Positions 50,433 to 60,027 of a stretch of 64,000 nt of DNA are shown here, piece by piece. Under the pieces are notes generated by a model, which did no database searches, was not told the DNA's origin, and saw nothing but the letters and a program-made list of their open reading frames with translations. The DNA is taken from NCBI RefSeq assembly GCF_001754075.1, contig NZ_MIEH01000025.1:124001-188000 (forward strand), read 5' to 3'. Each line of letters begins with the position of its first letter. The stretch's first letter is position 1. The position numbers and the translations under genes were made by a program. The DNA comes from Merdimonas faecis (GTDB lineage Bacteria > Bacillota > Clostridia > Lachnospirales > Lachnospiraceae).

Positions 50433-52247
50433 ATGTCAAAAAAACAATCAAAAGAGACAAAGCCAAAGACGGGTTTGGCACGTTGCATGGAGCTGGCTTC
50501 AGACAGGAAGGTGCTTGTTTTTTTAGCTGCTGTTCTTTCTTCTCTTGCTGCGATTGCTTCTTTTATCCCGTACATTGCGGTTTATTTTATGATCCGCTCA
50601 ATTATTAGTGCATTTCCCGATCTGGGACAACTTGATATGGGAAAGGTAATGAGTTACGGCTGGATGGCATTGGCAGGGATTATTGCAAATATCCTGCTTT
50701 ACTTTCTGGCTATTTTCAGTTCACACATGGCGGCTTTTGGTACGCTTTATGATTTAAAGGTTCTGTTTGCAGATCATATTACCAAAATTCCTTTAGGTTA
50801 TCATCTTACGATAGGCAGCGGACGCCTGCGAAAAATTATGGATGAAAATATTGAGAGTGTGGAAGGATTTATTGCACACCAATTTCCGGATTTTATTGCA
50901 TCTATCACTGCGCCGATTGTTATGGTGATTATTCTTTTTGCTGTAGATTGGCGCTTTGGCCTGGCATCACTCGTCGGAATACTTCTTGCTTTTGTTGCAG
51001 AGTTTATTGGATTTGGCAGCGGAGCAATGAAAGAGAATATGGCAAAATATCAAAAAGCTTCTGAAGAAATGAACAATGCTTCTGTTGAATACGTGAGAGG
51101 GATGTCTGTTGTAAAGGCATTTAATCAGACGGCTTCCTCATTTAAAAAATTACAGGAGGCAATCAGTGGTTATACAGAATGGGTATTAAAATTTTCTCTT
51201 GGATGGCAGAATTGTATGCCGGCATTTACAACAATTATCAATAATATCTATTTGATCATTGTGCCTGTGGGTATTCTGCTCGGTTCCAATACTTCGGATT
51301 TTACAGGATTTGCTATGAAGTTTATTTTCTATCTGCTGTTTGTTCCTGCTATTGCGGGTGTCCTGAATAAAATTATGTATATTTCAGAATCCTTTATGCA
51401 GATTGACGGGAATGTAGCACGTATGGACGAAATCCTGAATATCCCGGAAATGCCGGAAACTTCGCATCCACGAAGGCCAAAGGGAGAGGATGTGGCTTTT
51501 GACCATGTAAGCTTTACTTATACTGGAAATAGTGAAGAAAAGGCTTTGGAAGACGTCTCGTTTACTGCTAAAAAAGGTCAGATCACTGCGATTGTAGGGC
51601 CATCGGGCGGCGGAAAAAGTACGATCGCCAACTTGATTTCACGTTTTTGGGATGTGTCTGACGGGAAAATTACTATTGGAGGCGTGGATGTAAGGGATAT
51701 GGCGCAAGACGAACTTATGCGTCAGGTCAGCTTTGTATTCCAGGATATTTTTCTTTTCAAGCAGAGTATTTTGGACAATATCCGCATGGGAAATGAAAAT
51801 GCCACAGAGGAACAAGTGATTGCTGCGGCTAAAGCAGCTCAGTGCCATGATTTTATCTCAAAATTGCCATATGATTATCACACAGTTGTGGGAACAAAAG
51901 GGGTACATCTGTCCGGCGGTGAGCGACAAAGGATTGCGATTGCCAGAGCGATCATCAAGGATTCTCCGATCATTGTCCTGGACGAGGCAACCGCTTTCAG
52001 TGATCCGGAGAATGAGTATCTGATACAGAAGGCTTTTGAAAAACTCATGCAGGGAAAGACAGTAATCATTATTGCTCACAGATTATCTACAATTCGTAAT
52101 GCGGATAAGATCATTGTTATGGAAAAGGGACATTTAGTAGAAACAGGAAAGCATGATGAACTGGTTTCGGCAGGTGGTCGATATGCTCAAATGTGGGATC
52201 ATTATACAGAGGCGATCGACTGGAAGATCAGCGGAAAGGCGGTGTAA
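50433..52247 (+). CDS. ABC transporter half-protein A, IrtAB/YbtPQ-like (unit 3)
   Basis: The 604-residue protein has six membrane helices and an ATPase domain with Walker A GPSGGGKST, LISRFWDV, signature LSGGERQRIAIARA and Walker B IIVLDEATAFSDPENE. The N-terminus has a basic extension (KKQSKETKPKTG) absent from the module copies. It pairs with the next gene 3 bp downstream. Function as in modules 1 and 2 is inferred from the RFWDV and ATAFSDP motifs. Confidence 0.8.
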   Translation: MSKKQSKETKPKTGLARCMELASDRKVLVFLAAVLSSLAAIASFIPYIAVYFMIRSIISAFPDLGQLDMGKVMSYGWMALAGIIANILLYFLAIFSSHMAAFGTLYDLKVLFADHITKIPLGYHLTIGSGRLRKIMDENIESVEGFIAHQFPDFIASITAPIVMVIILFAVDWRFGLASLVGILLAFVAEFIGFGSGAMKENMAKYQKASEEMNNASVEYVRGMSVVKAFNQTASSFKKLQEAISGYTEWVLKFSLGWQNCMPAFTTIINNIYLIIVPVGILLGSNTSDFTGFAMKFIFYLLFVPAIAGVLNKIMYISESFMQIDGNVARMDEILNIPEMPETSHPRRPKGEDVAFDHVSFTYTGNSEEKALEDVSFTAKKGQITAIVGPSGGGKSTIANLISRFWDVSDGKITIGGVDVRDMAQDELMRQVSFVFQDIFLFKQSILDNIRMGNENATEEQVIAAAKAAQCHDFISKLPYDYHTVVGTKGVHLSGGERQRIAIARAIIKDSPIIVLDEATAFSDPENEYLIQKAFEKLMQGKTVIIIAHRLSTIRNADKIIVMEKGHLVETGKHDELVSAGGRYAQMWDHYTEAIDWKISGKAV

Positions 52248-52250
52248 TAT

Positions 52251-53987
52251 ATGAGCAAATTACAGAAAGCCCTCTTCTTATCGGATAAAGGGTATAAGGA
52301 TTTAAAAAAGGCTGTTTTCGCCTGCACTTTGACGAACTTGGCTATGCTTCTTCCTTTTTGTGTTACTGTAATGATTTTCAGCGAAATATTAACTCCTGCA
52401 GCAAATGGAGGAAGTGTACAGTGGAATCATATCTGGATGTTATGGGGAGCAGGAATTATTTCTGCATTGCTGGTTTTTTTGGCGGCAAAAAATGATTATC
52501 GAAAGACCTATATTGCTTCTTATCAGGAATCCAATGCGACAAGGCTTCGGATTGCAGATCATTTACGAAAACTTCCTATGAGTTTTTTCAATACAAAGGA
52601 CTTATCAGAACTTACCACAAACATGATGGCTGACTGCAGCAGTATGGAATCATTACTCAGCAGTACGATACCGCCATTGATCGCAAATGGAATTACGGTA
52701 ACAATTACCTGTATTCTTCTTGCGTTCTTTGACTGGAGATTAGCTCTGTGTGTATTCTGTACTGTACCGATTGCATTTTTGATTATTTGGTTAAGCCGTA
52801 AACGTCAGATTAAGTTATTTGAGAAACAGGTTGATGCAAAGTTAGAGGCTTCAGACCAGGTCCAGGAATACCTGGAAGGAATGAAAATTATCAAATCCTG
52901 TGGTTTAAGTGGTTCTCGCTTCAAGACGTTGGATCATGCACTTCTTGCCATGAAAAAAATAGCTGTAAAAGCTGAAATGGCTGTGGGTGTCTTTATGTCC
53001 AGTGCAAGTATGGTATTGCAGGCAGGTATCGGAATTACAATTTTCGTTGGTGCAGTTTTACTTACAAGCGGGCAGATTGAATTGATTCCATTGCTGATGT
53101 TTTTACTGATGGCAACCCGCATTTACGGTCCCATTCTTTCTATCCTTGCGAATCTGTCTTCTTTGCTGAACTTGAATGTTGTTACTACTCGTATGCGTAC
53201 GCTTTTGACGACTCCGGCTATGGCAGGAGAGGAAAAGACGGTGGAAAATTGTGATATTGAACTTTCACATGTTACCTTTGCATACAATCAAGACGATGTG
53301 ATCAGAGATGTATCCTGTAAAATACCGCAAGGTAGTGTCACTGCATTAGTAGGACCTTCCGGCAGCGGAAAAAGTACGATATCAAAACTGATTGCCCGAT
53401 TTTGGGATATTCAAAAAGGGACAATTACTGTAGATGGGAAAGATATCAAAACAATGGAACCGGAAAGCTTGATGTCCTATATGTCTTTCGTTTTCCAGGA
53501 TGTTACATTGTTTAATGATACTGTTATGAATAATATCCGGATTGGAAATCCGAATGCTACGGATGAACAGGTGATTGCTGCGGCAAAGGCGGCCTATTGT
53601 GATGAATTTGTGCGTGAAATGCCGGACGGCTATCAGACAATCCTTGGTGAAAACGGAAGTACCTTGTCTGGCGGAGAGCGTCAGCGGATTTCTATTGCAC
53701 GGGCATTGCTTAAAAATGCACCGATCATTTTGCTAGATGAGGCCACTGCTTCTCTCGATCCAGAAAATGAGGTTTTGGTTCAGAAAGCCATCGCAAAGCT
53801 GGTTGAAGGAAAAACGGTTATTATGATCGCGCATCGGCTGCGAACCGTGGTGGACGCTGATCAGATTCTTGTTTTAGAGGATGGAAGATTAGTGGAAAGC
53901 GGAACTCACAGTGAGTTGATGGAGAAGAAAGGATTATACCAGAGATTATATCATATCCAGCAGGAAAGCCTTGGCTGGGCGGTTTAA
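52251..53987 (+). CDS. ABC transporter half-protein B, IrtAB/YbtPQ-like (unit 3)
   Basis: The 578-residue partner has six helices, Walker A GPSGSGKST, LIARFWDI, signature LSGGERQRISIARA and Walker B IILLDEATASLDPENE, and ends QQESLGWAV. It overlaps nothing and is followed by a promoter for the ATC-hydrolase unit, so unit 3 ends here. Confidence 0.8.
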   Translation: MSKLQKALFLSDKGYKDLKKAVFACTLTNLAMLLPFCVTVMIFSEILTPAANGGSVQWNHIWMLWGAGIISALLVFLAAKNDYRKTYIASYQESNATRLRIADHLRKLPMSFFNTKDLSELTTNMMADCSSMESLLSSTIPPLIANGITVTITCILLAFFDWRLALCVFCTVPIAFLIIWLSRKRQIKLFEKQVDAKLEASDQVQEYLEGMKIIKSCGLSGSRFKTLDHALLAMKKIAVKAEMAVGVFMSSASMVLQAGIGITIFVGAVLLTSGQIELIPLLMFLLMATRIYGPILSILANLSSLLNLNVVTTRMRTLLTTPAMAGEEKTVENCDIELSHVTFAYNQDDVIRDVSCKIPQGSVTALVGPSGSGKSTISKLIARFWDIQKGTITVDGKDIKTMEPESLMSYMSFVFQDVTLFNDTVMNNIRIGNPNATDEQVIAAAKAAYCDEFVREMPDGYQTILGENGSTLSGGERQRISIARALLKNAPIILLDEATASLDPENEVLVQKAIAKLVEGKTVIMIAHRLRTVVDADQILVLEDGRLVESGTHSELMEKKGLYQRLYHIQQESLGWAV

Positions 53988-54018
53988 AGGATACAAGAGG
54001 TTTTAATTGCCCGAACCA

Positions 54019-54047
54019 TTGTGTTTTTCCTCAAAAAGCGTTATATT
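54019..54047 (+). promoter_or_regulatory. Promoter of the ATC-hydrolase/alpha-beta hydrolase operon
   Basis: TTGTGT (54019-54024) and TATATT (54042-54047) are 17 bp apart, upstream of ATC hydrolase. Downstream, GAGGGA (54075-54080) and ATG 54088 open a 16-codon frame (MGRYYPEEHVYEKHHL) that overlaps the start of the main gene. Confidence 0.5.
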
Positions 54048-54118
54048 CTAGTTATATACAGCTAATCAAAGAAAGAGGGAATGAACCATGGGAAGGTATT
54101 ATCCGGAGGAGCATGTCT

Positions 54119-54823
54119 ATGAAAAACACCATCTGTGAAAAACTGATGTGGTCAGCGATGACACCTGCTATTTTCAAATATATCGCAGCCAATTGCAAAA
54201 ATACGGATACATTCAGGGTGAAGAAGAAATCGCGTAAAAACTTTAAAGATATGTTGGCGAGGACACCCGACATAGGCGGTTTTACGAAAAACCCTCTGCG
54301 GCTCTGTCTTTCCGGGGGCATGGTCTGGATGGCAGTTTATAAGGCAATGGATGGGGCGATGAGCCATGAGCAGTTCGGGGAAATGGTGATAGCCACGATG
54401 CAGGCGCCGCTCATTAAAAAAGCTTTCGGGAGTAAAAATCCATTTGATATGGAATATCAAAAAAAGAAAGTCAAGAAGGACAGAATTGCAAATGCCATAT
54501 CCGACAGCGAATTCAACTGGATGACGGAGACGATTCCCGGAAGGGATGCAGACGAATACACCATCAACTATCACAGGTGCGGCCTGTGTGCGCTTGGAAA
54601 ACAGGAGCATTTGGAAGAACTGATACCCTATATGTGTGCCATGGATTTTATTTCTGCTGATCTCATGGGCGGCGTGTTATACAGGACAGGTACACTTGCA
54701 GAGGGCGCAGAAAAGTGTGATTTCTATGTTTGCAAAAAGGACTCTAAATGGGATAAAGAAAGAAAATACGGACAGCAATCCAAGCTGCAAAAACAGGGAG
54801 AGTTGGGAAAGTGGAATATGTGA
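54119..54823 (+). CDS. L-2-amino-thiazoline-4-carboxylic acid (ATC) hydrolase family protein
   Basis: The 234-residue protein has the ATC_hyd domain in its second half: YTINYHRCGLCALGKQEHLE, then LIPYMCAMDFISADLMGGVL, then GAEKCDFYVCKKD. The name comes from a Pseudomonas enzyme that opens the thiazoline ring to cysteine. In clostridia these genes often stand by TetR regulators and transporters, with no proven substrate. ATG 54119 is preferred over 54113 because GGAGGAG then has normal spacing. A thiazoline-containing metallophore would be a tempting substrate given the neighbours, but that is speculation. Confidence 0.75.
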   Translation: MKNTICEKLMWSAMTPAIFKYIAANCKNTDTFRVKKKSRKNFKDMLARTPDIGGFTKNPLRLCLSGGMVWMAVYKAMDGAMSHEQFGEMVIATMQAPLIKKAFGSKNPFDMEYQKKKVKKDRIANAISDSEFNWMTETIPGRDADEYTINYHRCGLCALGKQEHLEELIPYMCAMDFISADLMGGVLYRTGTLAEGAEKCDFYVCKKDSKWDKERKYGQQSKLQKQGELGKWNM

Positions 54824-55680
54824 CGGTTGCACAGGAGGGCTTCTATGGACTTTATCATGTCCCTGTTAAGGATCATGATCCCAAAAAGGTCGTCATCGTA
54901 GTAGGCGGCAGCGAAGGGAATGAAAATATCCCGATGAATGTGGGTGCTATGTTTGCCAGGTGCGGCATCGCCGCGTTAGGTATTTGTTACTGGAACGTAG
55001 ACGGGCTGCCGAAAGAACTGGTCCGGGTGCCTGTCGATCCATTTGAAAAAGCGATTCTGTGGTTGAAAAACAGGGGATATGAAAAGATTATCATGTATGG
55101 CATTTCAAAGGGCGCCGAACTTGCGTTGCTCTGCGCTTCCCTTATGCCGGATATTTGCGGCGTTGTCGCGCTCTCCCCGATGCACTGTATATGGGGAGGC
55201 ATGCACGGGAATAAAGATATGGCGTCGAAAACTTTTTCATCTGTTTCCGAATTCACATACAGGGGAAAAGATTTTCCATGTATGACCGCGCATCTGAAAT
55301 ATGGGCCGGCAATCCGGAACCTGATTCTCCACCGGCAGTTCGAGTTATCCTACATCTACGAAGAACCACTGAAACATTTCGATGAGGATACAGCCATCCG
55401 TGTGGAGAACATCCGGGGAAACATTTTATTCATTTACGCGAAGGAAGATCTTATGTGGCCCAGCAAAGAGGCGGTTGCATATATGGTAGAGCGTCTTGAA
55501 AAGCACCGGTTCGCTTTCCGGGTGGATGTCCTGGAATATGAAAAAGCAAGTCACATTCTTGTTCCCTTAAATCCGCCTAAGCTGAAAATGTTTAAAATTG
55601 AGAGACAATATCCGGAAGACTGCCGGCATAGCCGTGAAGACGCTTTTCGCAAAACGGTGAAATGGATATTGGATATATGA
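54811..55680 (+). CDS. Alpha/beta hydrolase of the BAAT/acyl-CoA thioesterase C-terminal type
   Basis: The 289-residue protein has an alpha/beta-hydrolase fold with nucleophile elbow GISKGAELAL (Ser in GISKG, about residue 98), an early KKVVIVVGGSEG strand, ILFIYAKEDLMWPS before the acid, and the active-site His in EKASHILVPLN. It resembles bile-acid-CoA:amino acid N-acyltransferase/acyl-CoA thioesterase C-terminal domains. It starts at GTG 54811, overlapping the ATC-hydrolase gene by 13 bp, so the two are translated together. The substrate may be an ester or thioester. Confidence 0.75.
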   Translation: MEYVTVAQEGFYGLYHVPVKDHDPKKVVIVVGGSEGNENIPMNVGAMFARCGIAALGICYWNVDGLPKELVRVPVDPFEKAILWLKNRGYEKIIMYGISKGAELALLCASLMPDICGVVALSPMHCIWGGMHGNKDMASKTFSSVSEFTYRGKDFPCMTAHLKYGPAIRNLILHRQFELSYIYEEPLKHFDEDTAIRVENIRGNILFIYAKEDLMWPSKEAVAYMVERLEKHRFAFRVDVLEYEKASHILVPLNPPKLKMFKIERQYPEDCRHSREDAFRKTVKWILDI

Positions 55681-55686
55681 TAAGCA

Positions 55687-55708
55687 GAAGGCTCCAGAAG
55701 GAGCCTTC
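55687..55708. terminator. Hairpin between convergent operons
   Basis: GAAGGCTCC (55687-55695) and GGAGCCTTC (55700-55708) pair perfectly across AGAA. It lies between the stops of the plus-strand hydrolase and the minus-strand ABC gene. T-runs are poor on both sides. Confidence 0.55.
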
Positions 55709-55746
55709 CTGAGTTATTTCGGATAGATTTTTGACAGATTCTCCTG

Positions 55747-57477
55747 CTACAGCTTCCACCCCGCAGCTTCTTTCCTCACTTCCAGGAAATCCCGATAGAT
55801 CCCGGGCGTATCCTTGAGCTCTTCATGGGTCCCCTTCTGCACGATCCGTCCCTCGTCCAGTACGAGGATCTGATCTGCTTTCTGTACTGTTTTGAGCCGG
55901 TGGGCGATCATCAGGATCGTTTTGTCCCGCATCAGCTCCTCCATGGCTTTCTGCAGTTTATCTTCATTCTCCGGATCAACATTTGCCGTTGCTTCGTCAA
56001 AGATAATGATGGGCGCGTTTTTCAGCATTGCACGTGCAATGGAGATGCGCTGTTTCTCGCCGCCGGATAATGTGGCGCCGCCTTCTCCGATCACCGTGCC
56101 ATAGCCATCCGGCAAAGCGGAAATAAAATCATGGCAGCAGGCTTTTTTCGCCGCGGCGACAACCTGCTCGTGGGTGGCGTCCGGACTGCCGAATTTGATA
56201 TTGTTCTCAATCGTGTCTGCGAAGAGATATACGTTCTGGAATACCATACTGATCTGCTCCATGAGGGATTCCAGCGTATACTCCCGGATATCTGTGCCGC
56301 CGATACGGATCGAGCCGCTGTCCACATCCCAGAACCGGGCGATCAGACTGCACAGAGTGGTCTTTCCGGAACCGCTGGGACCTATGATGGCAGTTGTAGT
56401 GCAGTCCGGTATCGTTATGCTTACGTCTTTCAAGATTGGTCTTTTATCGTAAGAAAAGTCCACATGATCGAAAGAGATGTCATGCTTTTTCGGAGATACC
56501 GGCCTTCCTGTGCTGTCCATTTCCGGGATCTCGTCAATTTGATCCGCATGGTCGATGGAACTTCCGACGACACGCAGCAGGGATACCGCGCTTCCTGTTG
56601 ACTGGATCTGTGAGAATACCATAAAGGAGATGATCACTGTCATCAGGGCGCTGGAAAGCGTCATGCTCCCGTTCAGGCAGAAAATGATCCCGGCACCCAT
56701 GATCAGTACGGAAAACAGATGCAGGCTTAATTCCTGGGCAACCATGTAGGGCGTGAAGAGGCGTTCAATGTCGAGGTTGCTCTTCCGGTTATATTCCAGT
56801 GCTTCCCTGACCCGGCGGTCGCCTTTCCCGGTCAGATTAAAGGATTTGATCACGCTCATCCCCTGGATCTGTTCCAGGACTGCGTCCACAAGCTGCGCCT
56901 CGGATTCCTGGCGGCGGGGCGTAACCCGGGCGGATTTTTTCTCCATGGCGGAAGTGATGAGCAGGTAGAGTGCTGTGCCTGCAAGGGCAAGAAGACCGAT
57001 GCGCCAGTCGAATCCGAACACGCAGAGGAGAAATACAAGGGAATTGATAAAACCGCTGAGGATGTTGACAAGCACGACAGGTCCATTACTTTCTACGACA
57101 TCAAGTACGGTGGTGGAGATACCTGTGATCTCGCCAAGGCTCCTGGCATTAAAATATCCCATGGGAATCCGTTTCAGTTTGTCGCCGATGGCAATTCTTT
57201 TATTTGCAACCATGAAGTACCCCGCGTGTGTCTGCTGAAGCTGGGTGAAACGGTTGATGAGAGCCCTTCCGGCTATGCTGAATACAAGCAGCAGGAGAGC
57301 GGTCCACGCCGCATGGTATGTTCTGTCCCCGCCGGTAAGGGCGAGCACCACAAAATAGATTGCCGCGATCTGAAACATGTGGAATACTGCATAGAAGAAA
57401 CCCCAGAAAATGGATTTGTTGATATTTTTCTGTTCATCTCCTGCAAACTGATAAAGTTTTTTCAATACTGCGATCAT
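55747..57477 (-). CDS. ABC transporter half-protein B, IrtAB/YbtPQ-like (unit 4)
   Basis: The 576-residue protein has six membrane helices, Walker A GPSGSGKTT, LIARFWDV, signature LSGGEKQRISIARA and Walker B IIIFDEATANVDPENE, and ends VRKEAAGWKL, like the other B partners. It is higher in GC than units 1-3. Its start overlaps the stop of the A partner by 4 bp (ATGA). It forms the fourth heterodimeric exporter-fold pair in this stretch. Confidence 0.8.
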   Translation of the reverse strand: MIAVLKKLYQFAGDEQKNINKSIFWGFFYAVFHMFQIAAIYFVVLALTGGDRTYHAAWTALLLLVFSIAGRALINRFTQLQQTHAGYFMVANKRIAIGDKLKRIPMGYFNARSLGEITGISTTVLDVVESNGPVVLVNILSGFINSLVFLLCVFGFDWRIGLLALAGTALYLLITSAMEKKSARVTPRRQESEAQLVDAVLEQIQGMSVIKSFNLTGKGDRRVREALEYNRKSNLDIERLFTPYMVAQELSLHLFSVLIMGAGIIFCLNGSMTLSSALMTVIISFMVFSQIQSTGSAVSLLRVVGSSIDHADQIDEIPEMDSTGRPVSPKKHDISFDHVDFSYDKRPILKDVSITIPDCTTTAIIGPSGSGKTTLCSLIARFWDVDSGSIRIGGTDIREYTLESLMEQISMVFQNVYLFADTIENNIKFGSPDATHEQVVAAAKKACCHDFISALPDGYGTVIGEGGATLSGGEKQRISIARAMLKNAPIIIFDEATANVDPENEDKLQKAMEELMRDKTILMIAHRLKTVQKADQILVLDEGRIVQKGTHEELKDTPGIYRDFLEVRKEAAGWKL

Positions 57478-59216
57478 GCTGCGTCACCATCCTTTGCGCC
57501 GATATGTGCCTGCCACATTTCGTGGTACATTTCACTTTGTTTTAAGAGTTCCTCATGTGTTCCGGATGCAGAGATCCGTCCGTCTGCCACGACAAAGATC
57601 TGGTCTGCGTCCGTGATGGTAGAGAGGCGGTGGGCAATGACGATCACAGTCTTCCCTTTTACCAGTTTTGCCACAGCCTTCTGGACGACTGCCTCATTTT
57701 CGGGATCAATGTATGCGGTGGCCTCATCGAGGATCACGATGGGCGCATCTTTCAGCATGGCCCGCGCGATGGCGATCCTCTGGCGTTCCCCGCCGGAGAG
57801 ATGCGCACCTCCTCCGCCGACTACGGTATCGTAACCGTTCTCCAGTTTCCGTATAAAGGAATCACAGCCTGCGGCTGTTGCTGCGGCCTCGACTTCCGCA
57901 TCGTCTGCTCCGGGTTTTCCCATGCGGATGTTTTCCCTTACCGATTCATTAAACAGATAGTTGTCCTGCGAGACGAACGCAGTCTGTTCATAAAGCTGGC
58001 GGAGAGGGATATCCTTCAAGTCATGTCCGCCCAGCGTGATCCTGCCTTTTTTCACATCCCAGAACCCTGCGATCAGCTTTGCGATCGTTGATTTCCCGCT
58101 GCCCGACGGACCGACAAACGCAGTCATGGTTCCGGCGGGGATGGACAGAGATATGTCATGCAGGATCTCCTGATCCGCGTGATAGCCGAAGGATACATGA
58201 TCCAGCCGGATATCCTCAGAGCTGAAAGATACCGGCGTCAGACTGTGCTGCTGTTCTTCGCTGCTTAAGATGGAGTCAACTTCACCTACGATGGTCCCGA
58301 CCTTTGCCAGACTGTCCACGAAATCCATGGCGGCAAGCAGAGGGCCGGCTATGCCGAGGGAGAGGATGATGACAGTAATAAAAGTCTCGATATCCAGAGA
58401 ATCGCCCAGATACATGATCCAGCCCACGGGAAGAATAGTGATCAATGTTGTGGGCGCCAGTGTCCGTGAAATGGACACCGGGAGCTGGCAGCTCTTCATC
58501 CAGTGATAGAAGTAGGATGCGTTTGCCAGGACACGCTGAGAAAATTTCGCATAGGAATTCTTCCCCTGATTGAATGCCTTGATCACCTCGATACCGCCGA
58601 TATATTCTACGATAGTGGAGTTCATTTCCTGCGTAACCTTGACGGACCCTTCATATTGTTTCCCGTAATTTGCCATCACTGCCATCATGAACGCCATGCC
58701 GACAGGAATGGAGACAAGAGAGAGGAGTGCCATCCTCCAGTCAAGGACAAACAGATAGATCAAAATGCAGACCGGAGCCAGTATATTTGACGTCATCTCC
58801 GGCAGAAGATGTGCAAGAGGCCGCTCCATACTTTCGACCTGATCCACGATAATCTGTTTCATCTGTCCGCTGGGGGTGTCCATGACAGTTCCCAAAGGGA
58901 GCTTCGGAAGTTTGGCAAGGATACGTTCCCGGATATTTTTTAAAATAGCAAAGGTCGCTTTGTGTGACATAGAGAGTGCGAGCGCATAAAGAACTGCCCG
59001 CAGGATGTAGCCTCCCAGTGCCAGACAGCACCAGAACAGATAATAAGAAGCGTCCTGTTCGTGACGGATGAGTCCGATGATGATCTGTGCCGCTGCAAAA
59101 TACGGCAGTATGCCGCATAAGACGCCGACGGACGCGGAAAGAACTGCCCGTATCAGCCCGCCGTGATATTGTTCCCCAAGCTCCCACAGCCGGAGCATAG
59201 GACTTTTTTCCTGCAT
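57474..59216 (-). CDS. ABC transporter half-protein A, IrtAB/YbtPQ-like (unit 4)
   Basis: The 580-residue protein has six helices, Walker A GPSGSGKST, LIAGFWDV, signature LSGGERQRIAIARA, Walker B IVILDEATAYIDPENE and MWQAHIGAKDG at the C-terminus, the A-partner ending also seen at 37247 and 45693. AAGGAGGAATTC stands before the ATG, and a TTAG-N6-CTAA box lies 20 bp upstream. A TetR gene precedes it on the same strand. Confidence 0.8.
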   Translation of the reverse strand: MQEKSPMLRLWELGEQYHGGLIRAVLSASVGVLCGILPYFAAAQIIIGLIRHEQDASYYLFWCCLALGGYILRAVLYALALSMSHKATFAILKNIRERILAKLPKLPLGTVMDTPSGQMKQIIVDQVESMERPLAHLLPEMTSNILAPVCILIYLFVLDWRMALLSLVSIPVGMAFMMAVMANYGKQYEGSVKVTQEMNSTIVEYIGGIEVIKAFNQGKNSYAKFSQRVLANASYFYHWMKSCQLPVSISRTLAPTTLITILPVGWIMYLGDSLDIETFITVIILSLGIAGPLLAAMDFVDSLAKVGTIVGEVDSILSSEEQQHSLTPVSFSSEDIRLDHVSFGYHADQEILHDISLSIPAGTMTAFVGPSGSGKSTIAKLIAGFWDVKKGRITLGGHDLKDIPLRQLYEQTAFVSQDNYLFNESVRENIRMGKPGADDAEVEAAATAAGCDSFIRKLENGYDTVVGGGGAHLSGGERQRIAIARAMLKDAPIVILDEATAYIDPENEAVVQKAVAKLVKGKTVIVIAHRLSTITDADQIFVVADGRISASGTHEELLKQSEMYHEMWQAHIGAKDGDAA

Positions 59217-59235
59217 AAGAATTCCTCCTTTTTGG

Positions 59236-59253
59236 GGTTAGAATATACTAACC
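59236..59253 (-). promoter_or_regulatory. TTAG-N6-CTAA box ahead of unit 4
   Basis: GGTTAG-AATATA-CTAACC (59236-59253) is a perfect dyad just upstream of the ribosome site of the minus-strand ABC pair. It is the same pattern as at 33414, 41790 and 50383. Confidence 0.65.
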
Positions 59254-59316
59254 ATATGTTTTATAAAAAGACCGCCGCCTGCGGTACCGGACAGGAAACG
59301 GTCTGATTACCGGTAG

Positions 59317-60000
59317 TTACTGCTCGCACGGTATTCTGGAACCGGTAGTGCTCTCGATGTCAGTGGTCCCCGGAACTTCGCACTCCGGGTTGAAGATGGT
59401 GGTAAATCCCTGCATGTGATAGTTGTTGAGGAGACGGATGTATTTCACCGCATCCGCCTTGTTCATCCGGTGCCGCACGACCTCAAACATGCCGTTGAAA
59501 TAGGCGGTCGTGACAATATGGATAAAATCCTCGGTGATCAGTCCGGATTTCACGCTTTCACAGCCGATGACTTCCATGTATTTATAAGTGTATTCCACCT
59601 CGATATCCACCAGCTTATCCAGAAAAGCAGAAAAGCGGGTGCCCTGTGCGCAGTCCAGAAGAAGACAGAACTCATCGAAATGATCGTAGATAAAATCCAG
59701 CATTCCAAGCTGGGAATCTGACGTATAGCTTCCCATTTCGGCCTGTTGGGTATCTTCGTTCAGGTTATGGAAATTCTCCTGTATTTCTAAAAACATCTCC
59801 GTGAGCTGCTCGGCGGCGGGAGAGACGATCGCCTCAAAAAGTCCTTCTTTATCTCCAAAACGGGTATAAATGGAACCGGTGCTTGTACCGGCTTCCTGTG
59901 CGATAACCCGCAGGGAAGCATCTTTATAGCCTTTCTCTAAAAATTCTTTTTTGGCGCAGGAAAGTATCGCTTCGTATACGCCTTCAATCTGTTTTGCCAT
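59317..60000 (-). CDS. TetR-family regulator
   Basis: The 227-residue protein has a TetR DNA-binding domain (ILSCAKKEFLEKGYKDASLR, then AGTSTGSIYTRFGDKEGLFE) and a helical ligand domain (FDEFCLLLDCAQGTRFSAFL near residue 120) similar to the TetR at 13808. The start is placed at ATG 60000 (MAKQIEG), because the upstream ATG (60030) lies inside a palindromic operator. It lies 100 bp before unit 4 on the same strand and probably regulates it. Confidence 0.75.
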   Translation of the reverse strand: MAKQIEGVYEAILSCAKKEFLEKGYKDASLRVIAQEAGTSTGSIYTRFGDKEGLFEAIVSPAAEQLTEMFLEIQENFHNLNEDTQQAEMGSYTSDSQLGMLDFIYDHFDEFCLLLDCAQGTRFSAFLDKLVDIEVEYTYKYMEVIGCESVKSGLITEDFIHIVTTAYFNGMFEVVRHRMNKADAVKYIRLLNNYHMQGFTTIFNPECEVPGTTDIESTTGSRIPCEQ

Positions 60001-60027
60001 AGTGGTGTCATTTCCTTTCAATCGATT

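Noticed and set aside
32720-59216. Siderophore biosynthesis locus
   Set aside because: No NRPS, NIS synthetase or salicylate/2,3-DHB genes are present; the region holds transport, regulation and two hydrolases only.
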